Part shown: positions 35,475 through 44,767 of the stretch, in pieces
How the letters are laid out: each line of letters starts with the position of its first letter
How positions within the stretch are numbered: position 1 is the stretch's first letter
From: Candidatus Blautia excrementipullorum
GTDB lineage: Bacteria > Bacillota > Clostridia > Lachnospirales > Lachnospiraceae
NCBI GenBank assembly: GCA_019118645.1
Contig: DWYN01000170.1
Coordinates: 1-58,773 of the forward strand
Direction: 5' to 3'
Length of the DNA stretch: 58,773 nucleotides
Position numbers and translations under genes: made by a program
The notes under the pieces: model-generated
Seen by the model: only the letters and a program-made list of their open reading frames with translations
The model's database searches: none
What the model was told of the DNA's origin: nothing

Positions 35475-36851
35475 ATGAGTAAAAAAACAGAGGTTCATGT
35501 GCAGAAAATGCATGATATGACGGTGGGAAAACCGTCAAAACTGATCATTCAGTTTATGATTCCCATGTTTCTGGGAAACGTATTTCAGCAGTTTTATAAT
35601 GTGGCGGATTCCATTGTGGCAGGACAATTTCTGGGAGTGCAGGCTTTGGCGGCAATCGGCAGCACCGGATCGCTGATGTTTTTTGTGACCGGATGGATGA
35701 ATGGAATGAGCAGCGGCTTCGCCATTTTGGTGTCCCAGTGGTTCGGGGCGAAAAATTATGACAGAATGCGTCATTATGTGGCCATGTCTGTATACCTTTC
35801 GCTTCTGCTGTCTGTGCTGATGACGGCAGGATTTCTGGCCGGCAATGAGCCTATTCTCCGGTTGATGAATTTTTCAGAGGATATCATGCCGGACGTAACG
35901 GCTTATATGGGAATCATTTACGCAGGACTGATTGTTACGGCGGCCTATAATGCACTGGCCGCTTTCCTGCGGGCATTGGGCGATTCCAGATCTCCTCTGT
36001 ATTTTCTGATTATCTCAGCGGCAATCAATGTTGTGCTGGACATTGTGTTTATCGTATACGGAGGAATGGGTGTGGACGGCTGCGCCTATGCCACAGTGAT
36101 TGCCCAGGGAATTTCCGCGCTGCTGTGCTTTATCTACATAGTAAAAAAATATCCGATCCTGCATTTGAAAAAAGAGGATTTCAGGATATCCTTCCAGTCA
36201 TGGAGAAGGCTTCTTGCTCTTGGAATCCCTATGGCGCTTCAGTTTTCTATTACGGCGATCGGTACGATCATTGTCCAGGGCGCGGTCAATGTGTACGGGG
36301 AAATCTATATGGCGGGATTTGCGGCTGCCGGAAAGCTGCAGAATATCATTGCCACAGTATTTTCCGCATTTGGAGCTACCATCGCCACCTATGTGGGACA
36401 GAACCGGGGAGCCGGCAGACTGGACAGAGTGAAGCAGGGAGTACGCTGCACACAGATCATGATTATCGTTTACAGCGTGTTTGCCATGGTTCTTGTACTT
36501 CTGACCGGGAAATATATGATGTGGATGTTTGTAAGCCCATCTGAAACAGAAGTGATCGATGTGGCGGTTATGTACTTCCGCACAGTATTCTGGTGCTACC
36601 CGTTCCTGGGAAGTATCTTCCTTTACCGCAATGCCCTCCAGGGACTGGGATATGGACTTGTCCCCATGCTGGGAGGAGTATTCGAGCTGATAGCAAGAGC
36701 CGGCATCGTTTTTCTTGTGGCAGGACACACCAGCTTTGTGGTCGTCTGCCTCTCCGACCCCGCAGCCTGGCTCTTCGCCCTGATCCCGCTGGTGCCGTAT
36801 TATATTTATATTATGCGGAAGTGGAGCAGGAAAGAGCAACAGGCAGCTTAA
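35475..36851 (+). CDS. MATE family efflux transporter
   Basis: A 458-residue membrane protein with about twelve hydrophobic segments in two similar halves. The start KLIIQFMIPMFLGNVFQQFYNVADSIV... is shown by its pieces LIIQFMIPMFLGN and FYNVADSIVAG, both typical for MATE. These antiporters expel cationic drugs or metabolites with sodium or protons. AGGAGAAAGG precedes ATG 35475. Single gene ending in a strong terminator. The drug or metabolite is unknown. Confidence 0.93.
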   Translation: MSKKTEVHVQKMHDMTVGKPSKLIIQFMIPMFLGNVFQQFYNVADSIVAGQFLGVQALAAIGSTGSLMFFVTGWMNGMSSGFAILVSQWFGAKNYDRMRHYVAMSVYLSLLLSVLMTAGFLAGNEPILRLMNFSEDIMPDVTAYMGIIYAGLIVTAAYNALAAFLRALGDSRSPLYFLIISAAINVVLDIVFIVYGGMGVDGCAYATVIAQGISALLCFIYIVKKYPILHLKKEDFRISFQSWRRLLALGIPMALQFSITAIGTIIVQGAVNVYGEIYMAGFAAAGKLQNIIATVFSAFGATIATYVGQNRGAGRLDRVKQGVRCTQIMIIVYSVFAMVLVLLTGKYMMWMFVSPSETEVIDVAVMYFRTVFWCYPFLGSIFLYRNALQGLGYGLVPMLGGVFELIARAGIVFLVAGHTSFVVVCLSDPAAWLFALIPLVPYYIYIMRKWSRKEQQAA

Positions 36852-36869
36852 GGAAATATAAATAAAATT

Positions 36870-36921
36870 AAAGGTCTGACGTATCAGGATTTGCAGATTC
36901 CTGATACGCCGGACCTTTTTA
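36870..36921 (+). terminator. Terminator of the MATE gene
   Basis: AAAGGTC pairs with GACCTTT, continued by GTATCAGGA/TCCTGATAC in the same hairpin, followed by TTTTT. Confidence 0.92.
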
Positions 36922-36929
36922 AATTAGAT

Positions 36930-37130
36930 TTAATATTGGGATATCTTCAGATATGTTCCCAACTGAAGATAATTGGAAATTTCCGTATTTGTTTTTATCA
37001 TTTCTAAATATCTTGTCTGCTCCTGAGACTCCTTAATCTGTTCCAGCATCGTAAGTTCTATACTGTCCAACTGCTCAGAAAACCCGAAACCCCATAGCCT
37101 GAAATCAGGAATCCCTGAAAATCCCCTCAA
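36930..37130 (-). pseudogene. Possible gene remnant, 66 codons
   Basis: A minus-strand open frame beginning with TTG at 37130. Its second half is polar and helical (from MLEQIKESQEQTRYLEMIKT) and looks protein-like, but there is no good ribosome site at any start and nothing is recognised. It may be the 3' remnant of a deleted gene or chance. The bases from 37131 to 37247 hold nothing else I can name. Confidence 0.2.
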
Positions 37131-37247
37131 AATCTGTCAGTCCTCAGGAAGACCCTGATACTTCCAATGCCTCGGAGCCCATACAGAATCATGTTATCCC
37201 TGTCCCATATCACAGCGCAGGCCCTTCATACTCCACAGGGGGAGTTT

Positions 37248-37268
37248 GAGGGGGCGTGACGCCCCCTC
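37248..37268. terminator. GC-rich hairpin after typA
   Basis: GAGGGGGC (37248-37255) pairs with GCCCCCTC (37261-37268) around a five-base loop, starting four bases after the typA stop on the minus strand. No T run follows in that direction, so it may be an mRNA-stabilising end and not a classical terminator. Confidence 0.5.
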
Positions 37269-37272
37269 ATCA

Positions 37273-39102
37273 TCATTTTTTGAAAGACGCCCTCTTCCTC
37301 TCCCTGGAATCCAATATCCTCTTGCGGATACGAAGGCTCTTGGGAGTTACTTCCAGAAGTTCATCCTGGTCGATGAACTCAATGGCCTGCTCCAGGCTTA
37401 AGACCTTAGGCGGAGTCAGCTTCAGCGCTTCGTCGGCGGAAGAGGAACGTGTGTTGGTGAGATGCTTGGTTTTGCATACGTTCAGTTCAATGTCCTCTGC
37501 CTTGCCGTTCTGACCGATTACCATGCCGCTGTATACTTTTTCACCGGGACCGATGAAAAGGGTTCCCCGCTCCTGGGCGGAAAACAGACCGTAGGTAACG
37601 GCCTCGCCTGCTTCAAAGGCAATAAGGGAGCCCTGCTTGCGGTACTGGAAATCTCCCTTGTAGGGGGAATAACCGTCGAACATGGTGTTCAGAATACCGG
37701 TTCCCTTTGTGGAAGTAAGAAATTCGTTGCGGAAGCCGATAAGACCGCGGGAAGGAATGTGGAATTCCAGGCGGACGGAACCGTCGCTGGCAGTGCTCAT
37801 TCCCTGAAGCTCTCCTTTACGTTCGCTTAATTTCTGGATGACAGTGCCGGAAAATTCCTCCGGAACATCCACATAGGCAATTTCCATGGGCTCCATTTTT
37901 TTGCCGCGCTCATCGAAGTGGTACAGAACCTCCGGTTTGCTGACCGCGAATTCATAACCTTCCCGGCGCATATTTTCAATAAGGACGGACAGATGAAGCT
38001 CGCCGCGGCCGGAAACCTTAAAGCACTCGGTAGAGTCCGTATCTTCTACCCGGAGACTTACGTCTGTATTCAGCTCCCGGTAGAGACGGTCACGGAGATG
38101 ACGGGAAGTAATATATTTTCCTTCCTGTCCCGCCAGAGGGCTGTCGTTTACCATAAAGTTCATGGAAATTGTAGGCTCGGAGATCTTCTGGAAAGGAATC
38201 GCCTCCGGATTGTCGCCGCCGCAGAGAGTGTCGCCGATATGGATGTCCGCAATGCCGGAGATCGCTACGATGGAACCTACGGAAGCCTCCTTTACTTCTA
38301 CCTTATTTAAACCGTCAAATTCATAAAGTTTGCTGATCTTTACCTTCTGGCGCTTATCAAGATCATGGTGATTCAGGAGAGTCAGCTCCTGGTTGACGGC
38401 GATTCTGCCGTTTTCCACTTTTCCAACGCCGATGCGTCCCACATATTCATTGTAGTCGATGGTGCTGATCAACACCTGCGTATCCGCATCCGGATCTCCT
38501 TCCGGGGCGGGAATGTATTTCAGGATTGTTTCAAACAGCGGCGCCATATTTTCAGGAGTATCCTTTAAGTCAAGGACAGCGTGTCCTGCTTTTGCGGAAG
38601 CGTAGAGGAAAGGACAGTCAAGCTGCTCGTCAGACGCCTCCAGATCCATAAGAAGCTCCAGAACCTCATCGATGACCTCATCGGGACGGGCTTCAGGACG
38701 GTCAATTTTGTTGATACAGACAATTACATGCAGATCCAGTTCCAGTGCCTTTTTCAGGACGAATTTTGTCTGGGGCATAGCGCCTTCAAAGGCATCCACA
38801 AGAAGGATTACTCCGTCTACCATTTTCAGAACACGCTCCACCTCGCCGCCGAAATCAGCATGGCCGGGAGTGTCAATGATGTTGATTTTTACTCCTTTGT
38901 AGTGAACGGCGGTATTCTTGGACAAAATCGTAATTCCACGCTCGCGTTCAATATCATTGGAGTCCATGACGCGCTCCTGAACCTCCTGGTTTTCACGGAA
39001 AACCCCGCTCTGTTTAAGAAGCTGGTCCACCAGAGTGGTTTTGCCGTGGTCAACGTGGGCGATAATCGCTACGTTGCGTACATCTTCGCGCTTGATCTTC
39101 AT
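37273..39102 (-). CDS. typA: GTP-binding translation factor TypA/BipA
   Basis: A 609-residue translational GTPase that acts on the ribosome in stress and 50S assembly. G1 is AHVDHGKTT (15-23), switch II DTPGHADFGGEV, NKID in CINKIDRPEARPD, followed by domain 2 and the C-terminal BipA-specific part (GLIGFRNEFLT). The ATG is at 39102 after AAGGATTTCGATTTTT on the minus strand. Complete, usual length. Confidence 0.97.
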   Translation of the reverse strand: MKIKREDVRNVAIIAHVDHGKTTLVDQLLKQSGVFRENQEVQERVMDSNDIERERGITILSKNTAVHYKGVKINIIDTPGHADFGGEVERVLKMVDGVILLVDAFEGAMPQTKFVLKKALELDLHVIVCINKIDRPEARPDEVIDEVLELLMDLEASDEQLDCPFLYASAKAGHAVLDLKDTPENMAPLFETILKYIPAPEGDPDADTQVLISTIDYNEYVGRIGVGKVENGRIAVNQELTLLNHHDLDKRQKVKISKLYEFDGLNKVEVKEASVGSIVAISGIADIHIGDTLCGGDNPEAIPFQKISEPTISMNFMVNDSPLAGQEGKYITSRHLRDRLYRELNTDVSLRVEDTDSTECFKVSGRGELHLSVLIENMRREGYEFAVSKPEVLYHFDERGKKMEPMEIAYVDVPEEFSGTVIQKLSERKGELQGMSTASDGSVRLEFHIPSRGLIGFRNEFLTSTKGTGILNTMFDGYSPYKGDFQYRKQGSLIAFEAGEAVTYGLFSAQERGTLFIGPGEKVYSGMVIGQNGKAEDIELNVCKTKHLTNTRSSSADEALKLTPPKVLSLEQAIEFIDQDELLEVTPKSLRIRKRILDSRERKRASFKK

Positions 39103-39292
39103 AAAAATCGAAATCCTTTCTTTTTTCTTCTATATTAATGTGTTTTATTCATAGTACGACATTCCAGTTTAACACATTTTTCGCAGAATACAAGGTGTTC
39201 AAAAAAATTTTTTTCCTTTTTGGTTCTAAAGTTCCGCCCCTGCACATAGGCTAGTATAGACAAAATACCCAAAGAGGAAGGAGAACTGTATT

Positions 39293-39919
39293 ATGGCAGA
39301 TAAAATTATTGAAAACAATCAGGTATCAATCATGGGGAAAATTGATACAGGCTTTACGTTCAGCCATCAGGTGTTTGGCGAGGGATTTTACACCATGGAA
39401 CTTCTGGTCAAGCGCCTCAGCGATTCGGAAGACCGGATTCCGGTGATGGTCTCTGAGCGGCTTCTGGATGTAACGCAGGATTATGTGGGGGAGTACATTG
39501 AGATTCACGGTCAATTCCGTTCCTATAACCGTCACGAGGAAAAACACAACCGCCTGGTGCTTTCCGTTTTTGCCAGAGAACTGAAATTTGTGGAGGAAGA
39601 GGACGATTCTGTCCCCGTAAATCAGATTTTCCTTGACGGATATATCTGCAAGCCTCCCGTTTACCGGAAAACCCCTCTGGGAAGAGAGATCGCGGATCTT
39701 CTGATGGCGGTAAACCGTCCCTACGGAAAGTCGGACTACATACCCTGCATCTGCTGGGGAAGAAACGCCCGCTATGCGTCGGCCTTTGCAGTAGGCGGAC
39801 ATGTGCTGATCTGGGGACGGATCCAGAGCCGGGAATATATGAAAAAAATCGGGGAAAACCAGACGGAGAAACGTACAGCCTACGAGGTATCTGTAAGCAA
39901 GCTGGAATATATTGAATAG
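39293..39919 (+). CDS. Two-OB-fold single-stranded DNA-binding protein
   Basis: A 208-residue protein that looks like two SSB-type OB folds in tandem: residues about 8-100 (NQVSIMGKIDTGFTFSHQVF, VGEYIEIHGQFRSY) and 108-205 (NQIFLDGYICKPPVYRKTP, YIPCICWGRNARYASAF, VGGHVLIWGRIQSREY). The second half is closer to normal SSB (about 110 residues); the first is more divergent. There is no acidic C-terminal tail (DDDIPF type) that recruits other proteins. It may bind ssDNA as a dimer. GGAAGGAGAACTGTATT precedes the ATG. Single gene opposite typA. Confidence 0.8.
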   Translation: MADKIIENNQVSIMGKIDTGFTFSHQVFGEGFYTMELLVKRLSDSEDRIPVMVSERLLDVTQDYVGEYIEIHGQFRSYNRHEEKHNRLVLSVFARELKFVEEEDDSVPVNQIFLDGYICKPPVYRKTPLGREIADLLMAVNRPYGKSDYIPCICWGRNARYASAFAVGGHVLIWGRIQSREYMKKIGENQTEKRTAYEVSVSKLEYIE

Positions 39920-39985
39920 AAGCCTGCGTTCCGCAAATTGTGAGAACAATGGACATAATTTTGCCGCTGATAAAATCATCAGGTC

Positions 39986-40014
39986 TTGCAATTTTATACG
40001 TTTTGCGGTAAGAT
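39986..40014 (+). promoter_or_regulatory. Promoter of the cobalamin-dap operon
   Basis: TTGCAA at 39986-39991, 17 bases, TAAGAT at 40009-40014, about 50 bases before the adenosyltransferase start. Confidence 0.55.
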
Positions 40015-40062
40015 AAATGCATTAATTAAAGTGCAGTTTCATCAACGATAAGAGGAATTGTT

Positions 40063-40575
40063 ATGAAAAGAGAATTAACAGAGGTATACTGCGGAAAAGC
40101 AAAGGGGAAGACAACCCTTGCGCTGGGTCAGAGCCTTCGCGCGGCGGCTGAAGGGAAGAGCGTTATCATTATTCAGTTTCTGAAAGGAAAAGAACGCCGT
40201 TCCATGGATTTTCTGGAAGAGCTGGACCATCTGGATATTAAAATCTTCCGTTTTGAAAAACGCGACTGTTGCTATGATCAGCTTACGGAGGAGGAGAAGG
40301 CAGAGGAGCGTTCCAATATTTTAAACGGACTTAATTTTGCCCGAAAGGTTGTCGTCACCCAGGAATGCGATCTTCTGGTGCTGGACGAAATTCTGGGACT
40401 GATGGAACAGGGAATCGTATCCACAGATGTCGTAGGGGATATCCTCAGGCAGAAAGATGAGAATATGCATATTATTATGACGGGATGGACTCTGCCGGAG
40501 AAGCTGAAGCCCTATGTGGATTCTGTAACCCGGCTGACTACAGAGGTCATCAACGAAACGAATCCTGATGAATAA
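40063..40575 (+). CDS. Corrinoid adenosyltransferase, CobO/BtuR type
   Basis: A 170-residue P-loop enzyme. The ATP loop is YCGKAKGKTTLALG (about 9-22), followed by VIIIQFLKG and the Walker B-like LLVLDEILG, then a C-terminal TGWTLPEKLKPYVD. CobO/BtuR enzymes add the adenosyl group of ATP to reduced corrinoids, making the coenzyme form. No other cobalamin genes are nearby; it precedes dapA by 34 bases. Family is clear, substrate form (cobyrinate or cobalamin) not. Confidence 0.88.
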   Translation: MKRELTEVYCGKAKGKTTLALGQSLRAAAEGKSVIIIQFLKGKERRSMDFLEELDHLDIKIFRFEKRDCCYDQLTEEEKAEERSNILNGLNFARKVVVTQECDLLVLDEILGLMEQGIVSTDVVGDILRQKDENMHIIMTGWTLPEKLKPYVDSVTRLTTEVINETNPDE

Positions 40576-40609
40576 AATAATATTACAGAAGAATAAAGGA
40601 GGAGATTAA

Positions 40610-41503
40610 ATGGCAGTTTTTAAAGGCGCAGGCGTTGCAATCGTAACCCCTATGTACGAGGATGGAAGTGTGAATTATGACAAGCTGGGTGAGCTGATTG
40701 AATTTCAGATTGCCAACAGCACAGATGCCATTATCATCTGCGGGACTACCGGAGAATCGTCTACTATGACGCATGGAGAACATCTGAAAACGATCAAATA
40801 CGCGATTGATAAGGTTGCGAAACGTATCCCTGTAATTGCGGGTACAGGTTCCAACTGCACAGAAACAGCGATTATGCTGTCCAAGGAAGCTGCGTCTTAC
40901 GGAGCGGACGCGCTGCTGATCGTGACTCCTTACTATAATAAGGCTACGCAGAAGGGACTGATCGCACATTATACGGCTATTGCAAACGCGGTGCCGGATA
41001 CACCGATTATTATGTACAATGTTCCAAGCCGTACAGGCTGCAATATCCAGCCGGCGACAGTGGCTGCCCTGGTAAAGAACGTAAAAAATATCGTGGGCGT
41101 AAAAGCTGCCAGCGGAGATCTGTCCCAGATTGCCAAGACGGTGTCTCTTGCCGGGGAGGATCTGGAACTTTATTCCGGAAACGACGATCAGACACTTCCG
41201 ATTCTGTCCCTTGGCGGTATCGGCGTTATTTCCGTACTGTCGAATGTGGCTCCGAAAGAAACTCACGATATGGTTATGAAGTTTTTGGACGGGGATATAA
41301 AAGGCGCAGCGAAAATCCAGATTGACGCGATTCCGCTGATTAACGCCCTGTTCTGCGAGGTAAATCCGATTCCGGCAAAAGCCGCTCTGAATCTTATGGG
41401 AATGAACGTAGGGCCTCTCCGTATGCCGCTTTCCGAGATGGAAGACAGCAACAAGGAAATTCTGGCAAAGGCTATGAGAGACTTCGGAATTAAACTGGCA
41501 TAA
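40610..41503 (+). CDS. dapA: 4-hydroxy-tetrahydrodipicolinate synthase
   Basis: A 297-residue TIM-barrel enzyme condensing pyruvate and aspartate semialdehyde, first step of the lysine/diaminopimelate branch. Signatures: GTTGESSTMTHGEH, the Tyr of MYNVPSRTGCNI and the Schiff-base Lys in VGVKAASGDLSQIA (about 166). AGGAGGAGATTAA precedes the ATG. dapB follows after 17 bases. It provides diaminopimelate for the wall. Confidence 0.96.
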   Translation: MAVFKGAGVAIVTPMYEDGSVNYDKLGELIEFQIANSTDAIIICGTTGESSTMTHGEHLKTIKYAIDKVAKRIPVIAGTGSNCTETAIMLSKEAASYGADALLIVTPYYNKATQKGLIAHYTAIANAVPDTPIIMYNVPSRTGCNIQPATVAALVKNVKNIVGVKAASGDLSQIAKTVSLAGEDLELYSGNDDQTLPILSLGGIGVISVLSNVAPKETHDMVMKFLDGDIKGAAKIQIDAIPLINALFCEVNPIPAKAALNLMGMNVGPLRMPLSEMEDSNKEILAKAMRDFGIKLA

Positions 41504-41520
41504 GATACGGAGGAGAGATT

Positions 41521-42279
41521 ATGGTAAAAATTTTGATGTACGGCTGCTGCGGCCATATGGGACAGGTGATTTCCGACCTGGCGGCCCAGGACCCGGATGT
41601 GGAGATTACGGCAGGAGTGGATATTGCGGATAAGGGAAATACCGGCTATCCTGTTTATACAGACATTTACGCCTGTCAGGAGGATGTGGATGTGGTGGTT
41701 GACTTTTCCTCCGCCAGGGCTGTAGATACCCTGCTGGACTACTGCGGGGAGAAAAAGCTGCCGGTCGTTCTCTGCACCACAGGACTCAGCGAAGACCAGC
41801 TTGCAAAGGTGGAGGAAACGGCGAAAAAAACAGCCGTTCTGAAATCCGCCAATATGTCTCTTGGAATCAATACTCTGCTGAAGCTGATTCAGGAAGCGGC
41901 AAAGGTTCTTGCGGCGGCGGGATTTGACATGGAAATTGTGGAGCGGCATCACCGCCTGAAAGTTGACGCGCCAAGCGGAACCGCCCTGGCTTTGGCCGAC
42001 AGCCTGAATGAAGCTGTGGGCGGAGAATATAAATATGTTTTTGACCGCAGCCAGAAACGCGAAAAGCGCACAGATAAAGAAATCGGAATTTCAGCAGTCC
42101 GGGGCGGAACGATTGTGGGAGATCATGAAGTTATTTTTGCAGGCCCGGATGAAGTGATTGAATTTAAACATACGGCATATTCCAAAGCGGTATTTGGAAA
42201 AGGAGCGCTGGAGGCTGCCAAATATCTGGCAGGAAAACCGGCAGGCCGGTATGATATGAGCGACGTCATCAACGGCTGA
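41521..42279 (+). CDS. dapB: 4-hydroxy-tetrahydrodipicolinate reductase
   Basis: A 252-residue NAD(P)H enzyme reducing the DapA product. The start CGHMGQVISDLA is the dinucleotide loop; the catalytic/substrate region is EIVERHHRLKVDAPSGTA, followed by ISAVRGGTIVGDHEV. TACGGAGGAGAGATT precedes the ATG. It ends the operon with a terminator. Confidence 0.97.
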   Translation: MVKILMYGCCGHMGQVISDLAAQDPDVEITAGVDIADKGNTGYPVYTDIYACQEDVDVVVDFSSARAVDTLLDYCGEKKLPVVLCTTGLSEDQLAKVEETAKKTAVLKSANMSLGINTLLKLIQEAAKVLAAAGFDMEIVERHHRLKVDAPSGTALALADSLNEAVGGEYKYVFDRSQKREKRTDKEIGISAVRGGTIVGDHEVIFAGPDEVIEFKHTAYSKAVFGKGALEAAKYLAGKPAGRYDMSDVING

Positions 42280-42316
42280 GAATTCTGCTGCAGAGATCAG
42301 AATGAAATAAAGAAAC

Positions 42317-42359
42317 AAAGAGCATCTGCTGATGGAAAGGCCATCGCAGATGTTCTTTT
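42317..42359 (+). terminator. Terminator of the dap operon
   Basis: AAAGAGCATCTGC pairs with GCAGATGTTCTTTT, closed by GATGG/CCATC inside. Confidence 0.92.
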
Positions 42360-42553
42360 GTATTTGGCAGATACGGCGAGAAAAAGTAATTTTACAAAAA
42401 TGAGTCCAATTAGAATAGAATTCTGGAAAATGTACATATTATAGGTACAAGCTGGCTTGAGAAAATGGCTTCTGACACGGAAATATGCAGTGTTCTGCGC
42501 TCAGATGCCCGGGATTCCAGAGCCAAAATTAAAGGTAAAAGGAGATTAAAAGG

Positions 42554-42985
42554 ATGAAAAAATGGAAAACAGTCCTTATGGGAACTCTGCTTGTACTGTC
42601 ATTATGTACACTGACGGCCTGCGGAGACGACAACGGCAATAATAATGCGGACGAATCCGGTTCCACTACGGAGAATGCCGCGGACAGAAACGATACCGAC
42701 AAGACAGACGGCACAATGGACGGCACGGCTGCCGATGACAAGACGGATACGGACAAGAATAATGAGACAGCAGATGAAAATGCGGCGGGGCAGAATGACA
42801 CTGCTTCGGATGCGGACAATGCCGCAGAGGACAACAATGCTGCAGATAACAATAACGGTACGGACAACAACGACGATACAGTATCCGGAGAACTGGGAGA
42901 CAGTGTAAGGGATCTCGGCGACGGGGTAGGAGACGCTGTGGAAGACGTAGGAGATGCCGTGGGAAATGCAGCGGAGGGAAGATAA
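42554..42985 (+). CDS. Asp/Asn-rich predicted lipoprotein
   Basis: A 143-residue protein with a lipoprotein signal (MKKWKTVLMGTLL, lipobox LTAC with Cys at about 23), then a low-complexity stretch rich in Asp, Asn, Thr and Glu to about residue 112, and a short end with repeated glycine-valine turns (GDSVRDLGDGVGDAVEDVG). It is probably anchored on the outer membrane face as an acidic, disordered chain; metal binding or spacing are possible roles, but none is shown. AAAGGAGATTAAAAGG precedes the ATG. No partner gene. Confidence 0.8.
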   Translation: MKKWKTVLMGTLLVLSLCTLTACGDDNGNNNADESGSTTENAADRNDTDKTDGTMDGTAADDKTDTDKNNETADENAAGQNDTASDADNAAEDNNAADNNNGTDNNDDTVSGELGDSVRDLGDGVGDAVEDVGDAVGNAAEGR

Positions 42986-43207
42986 TTTCCGGATCAATTT
43001 TTGGGGATCAGGAATTTTCAGTTGCATCGCCTCTTTTTTTAGAATATACTTTTTATAAACAGCAGATAAGGCCCTGCGGACGCCTCAGGCAGTCTGCGGG
43101 ACTTTCGGCGGTAAATACTAAAATCAATGGCCGGTACATCTACGGGAGAGGTCAGATCTCAGGTGTGCCGGCTTATTCTGCAGAAAATACAGAAATGGAG
43201 AGAAGAA

Positions 43208-43987
43208 ATGAGATTTCGGCCGTGTATCGACATACATAATGGAAAAGTAAAGCAGATTGTAGGCGGGAGCCTTAGAGACGAAGGAGATCAGGCGAGGGAA
43301 AATTTTGTGTCAGGAAAGGATGCTGCCTTTTATGCAGGCCTTTACCGGGATGCCGGCTTAAAGGGAGGTCACGTAATTCTGCTGAACAGCGCGGATTCTC
43401 CTTATTATTCCGCTACCAGAGAGCAGGCGCTGGCCGCCCTTGCGGCGTATCCGGGAGGCCTTCAGCTGGGAGGAGGAGTCCGTCCGGAGAATGCAGAGGA
43501 GTATCTGAATGCCGGAGCCAGCCATGTAATTGTCACATCCTATGTGTTTCAGAACGGGAGACTTTCCTGGGAAAATCTCGAAAAAATGGAGCAGGCGGCA
43601 GGAAGAGAGCACCTGGTGCTGGATCTGAGCTGCAGGAAAAAAGAGGGAGAGTACTATATTGTCACAGACCGATGGCAGAAATTTACAGACGTTCCTGTGA
43701 CACTGGAAACGATGAAGGAACTGGGACGCCACTGCGATGAATTCCTGGTCCATGCTGTGGATGTGGAAGGAAAAGCCTCCGGAATTGAGGCAGAGCTTGC
43801 GGAGAGACTTTCGGAATATCGAGACAGACCAGTGACCTACGCCGGAGGAGTGGGAAACATGGAGGACGTCCGGCTGCTGGAAACGGCGGGAAAAAGAAGA
43901 CTGGATGTGACGGTGGGAAGCGCCCTGGATCTTTTCGGAGGCAGCATACCTTTTGCGCTTATGAAGCAGATTGGAAGGGAAGAATGA
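43208..43987 (+). CDS. hisA: HisA-type isomerase of the eukaryotic HIS6 kind
   Basis: A 259-residue TIM-barrel enzyme expected to isomerise ProFAR in histidine synthesis. The start RPCIDIHNGKVKQIVGGSL and the C-terminal GGVGNMEDVRLLE resemble the fungal/plant HIS6 type more than the short bacterial HisA (about 240, starting IPAIDL). Phosphate-binding glycines lie in QLGGGVRPENAEEYL and TYAGGVGNME. ATG 43208 has GGAGAGAAGAA before it. No other his gene is near. It overlaps the next regulator gene by four bases. Confidence 0.85.
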   Translation: MRFRPCIDIHNGKVKQIVGGSLRDEGDQARENFVSGKDAAFYAGLYRDAGLKGGHVILLNSADSPYYSATREQALAALAAYPGGLQLGGGVRPENAEEYLNAGASHVIVTSYVFQNGRLSWENLEKMEQAAGREHLVLDLSCRKKEGEYYIVTDRWQKFTDVPVTLETMKELGRHCDEFLVHAVDVEGKASGIEAELAERLSEYRDRPVTYAGGVGNMEDVRLLETAGKRRLDVTVGSALDLFGGSIPFALMKQIGREE

Positions 43988-44547
43988 CAACAAAAATGAC
44001 AAAAGCGGCACTGGCGGCGTCGCTGAAAAAGCTGCTGGAGAAAAAGCCCCTGTCAAAGATTACGGTTACAGACATTACCCGGGAATGCAGGATTAACAGA
44101 CATACTTTTTACTATCATTTTCGGGATATTTATGATCTGATCGAATGGATTTATGTAAGTGAGGCTGAACAGTATATCATAGGAGGAGAGATCCCGGACA
44201 CCTGGCAGGAAGGGCTGAGAAGACTTTTCCAGTTCATCCTGGACAACAGAAAATTTGTAGTGGAAACTTATATGTTTTTTCAGCAGGATCATCTGCTTCA
44301 GTTTGTACACAAGCATGCGGCGCTTCTGGTCAGCCATATTGTAGAAAGGAAAAAAACGGGATTTGCGATTTCACAGGAGAAAGAGAGGTTTGCCATTGAC
44401 TTTTATGCTTACGCATTGGAAGGCATCGTCTATTCCTGGGTAAAAAACGGTATGAAACAGGATCCGGAGGAAATTATACAGATGCTGTCCGCCATGATTC
44501 AGGGTATGGGAGAGATCACGCTTCAGCATCTGGCGGAGATGCAGTAA
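43984..44547 (+). CDS. TetR/AcrR family transcriptional regulator
   Basis: A 187-residue regulator. The helix-turn-helix is KITVTDITRECRINRHTFYY (about 24-43), typical of TetR. The rest is helical with an aromatic ligand domain (DIYDLIEWIYVSEAEQ), resembling the DhaS-like group. The ATG overlaps the hisA stop (ATGA). The nearby palindrome before the radical SAM gene could be its operator. The effector is unknown. Confidence 0.88.
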   Translation: MTTKMTKAALAASLKKLLEKKPLSKITVTDITRECRINRHTFYYHFRDIYDLIEWIYVSEAEQYIIGGEIPDTWQEGLRRLFQFILDNRKFVVETYMFFQQDHLLQFVHKHAALLVSHIVERKKTGFAISQEKERFAIDFYAYALEGIVYSWVKNGMKQDPEEIIQMLSAMIQGMGEITLQHLAEMQ

Positions 44548-44630
44548 TCAGTCCGGAAAAACGAAAATAAAAGAAAATCTTATGACATACAGAAAAAAAT
44601 TGGACACATTTGGAGAAATGGCTAAAAAAT

Positions 44631-44641
44631 AGACACTGTCT
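44631..44641. promoter_or_regulatory. Possible operator upstream of the radical SAM gene
   Basis: AGACACTGTCT is a perfect 5-1-5 palindrome, and CATTTGGAGAAATG at 44607-44620 a second inverted repeat, both between the TetR gene and the radical SAM gene. A TATAAT -10-like sequence lies about 40-50 bases after. TetR proteins often bind such sites near their own gene. Suggestive only. Confidence 0.3.
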
Positions 44642-44767
44642 TATTTTTGTACATAGAAAAAAGAAGATTTCTGTATATAATATAATTGTGAAAAAACTAA
44701 CAGAGGAAAGCAGTTGTACAGAGGTTAATCTGGAAAGCCGGGGGAACACTGCAAGGAGGAGATACAG

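Noticed and set aside
42602..43027. Open frames in other phases over the Asp/Asn-rich lipoprotein gene
   Set aside because: By-products of the low-complexity codon pattern; only the lipoprotein frame has a signal peptide and ribosome site.
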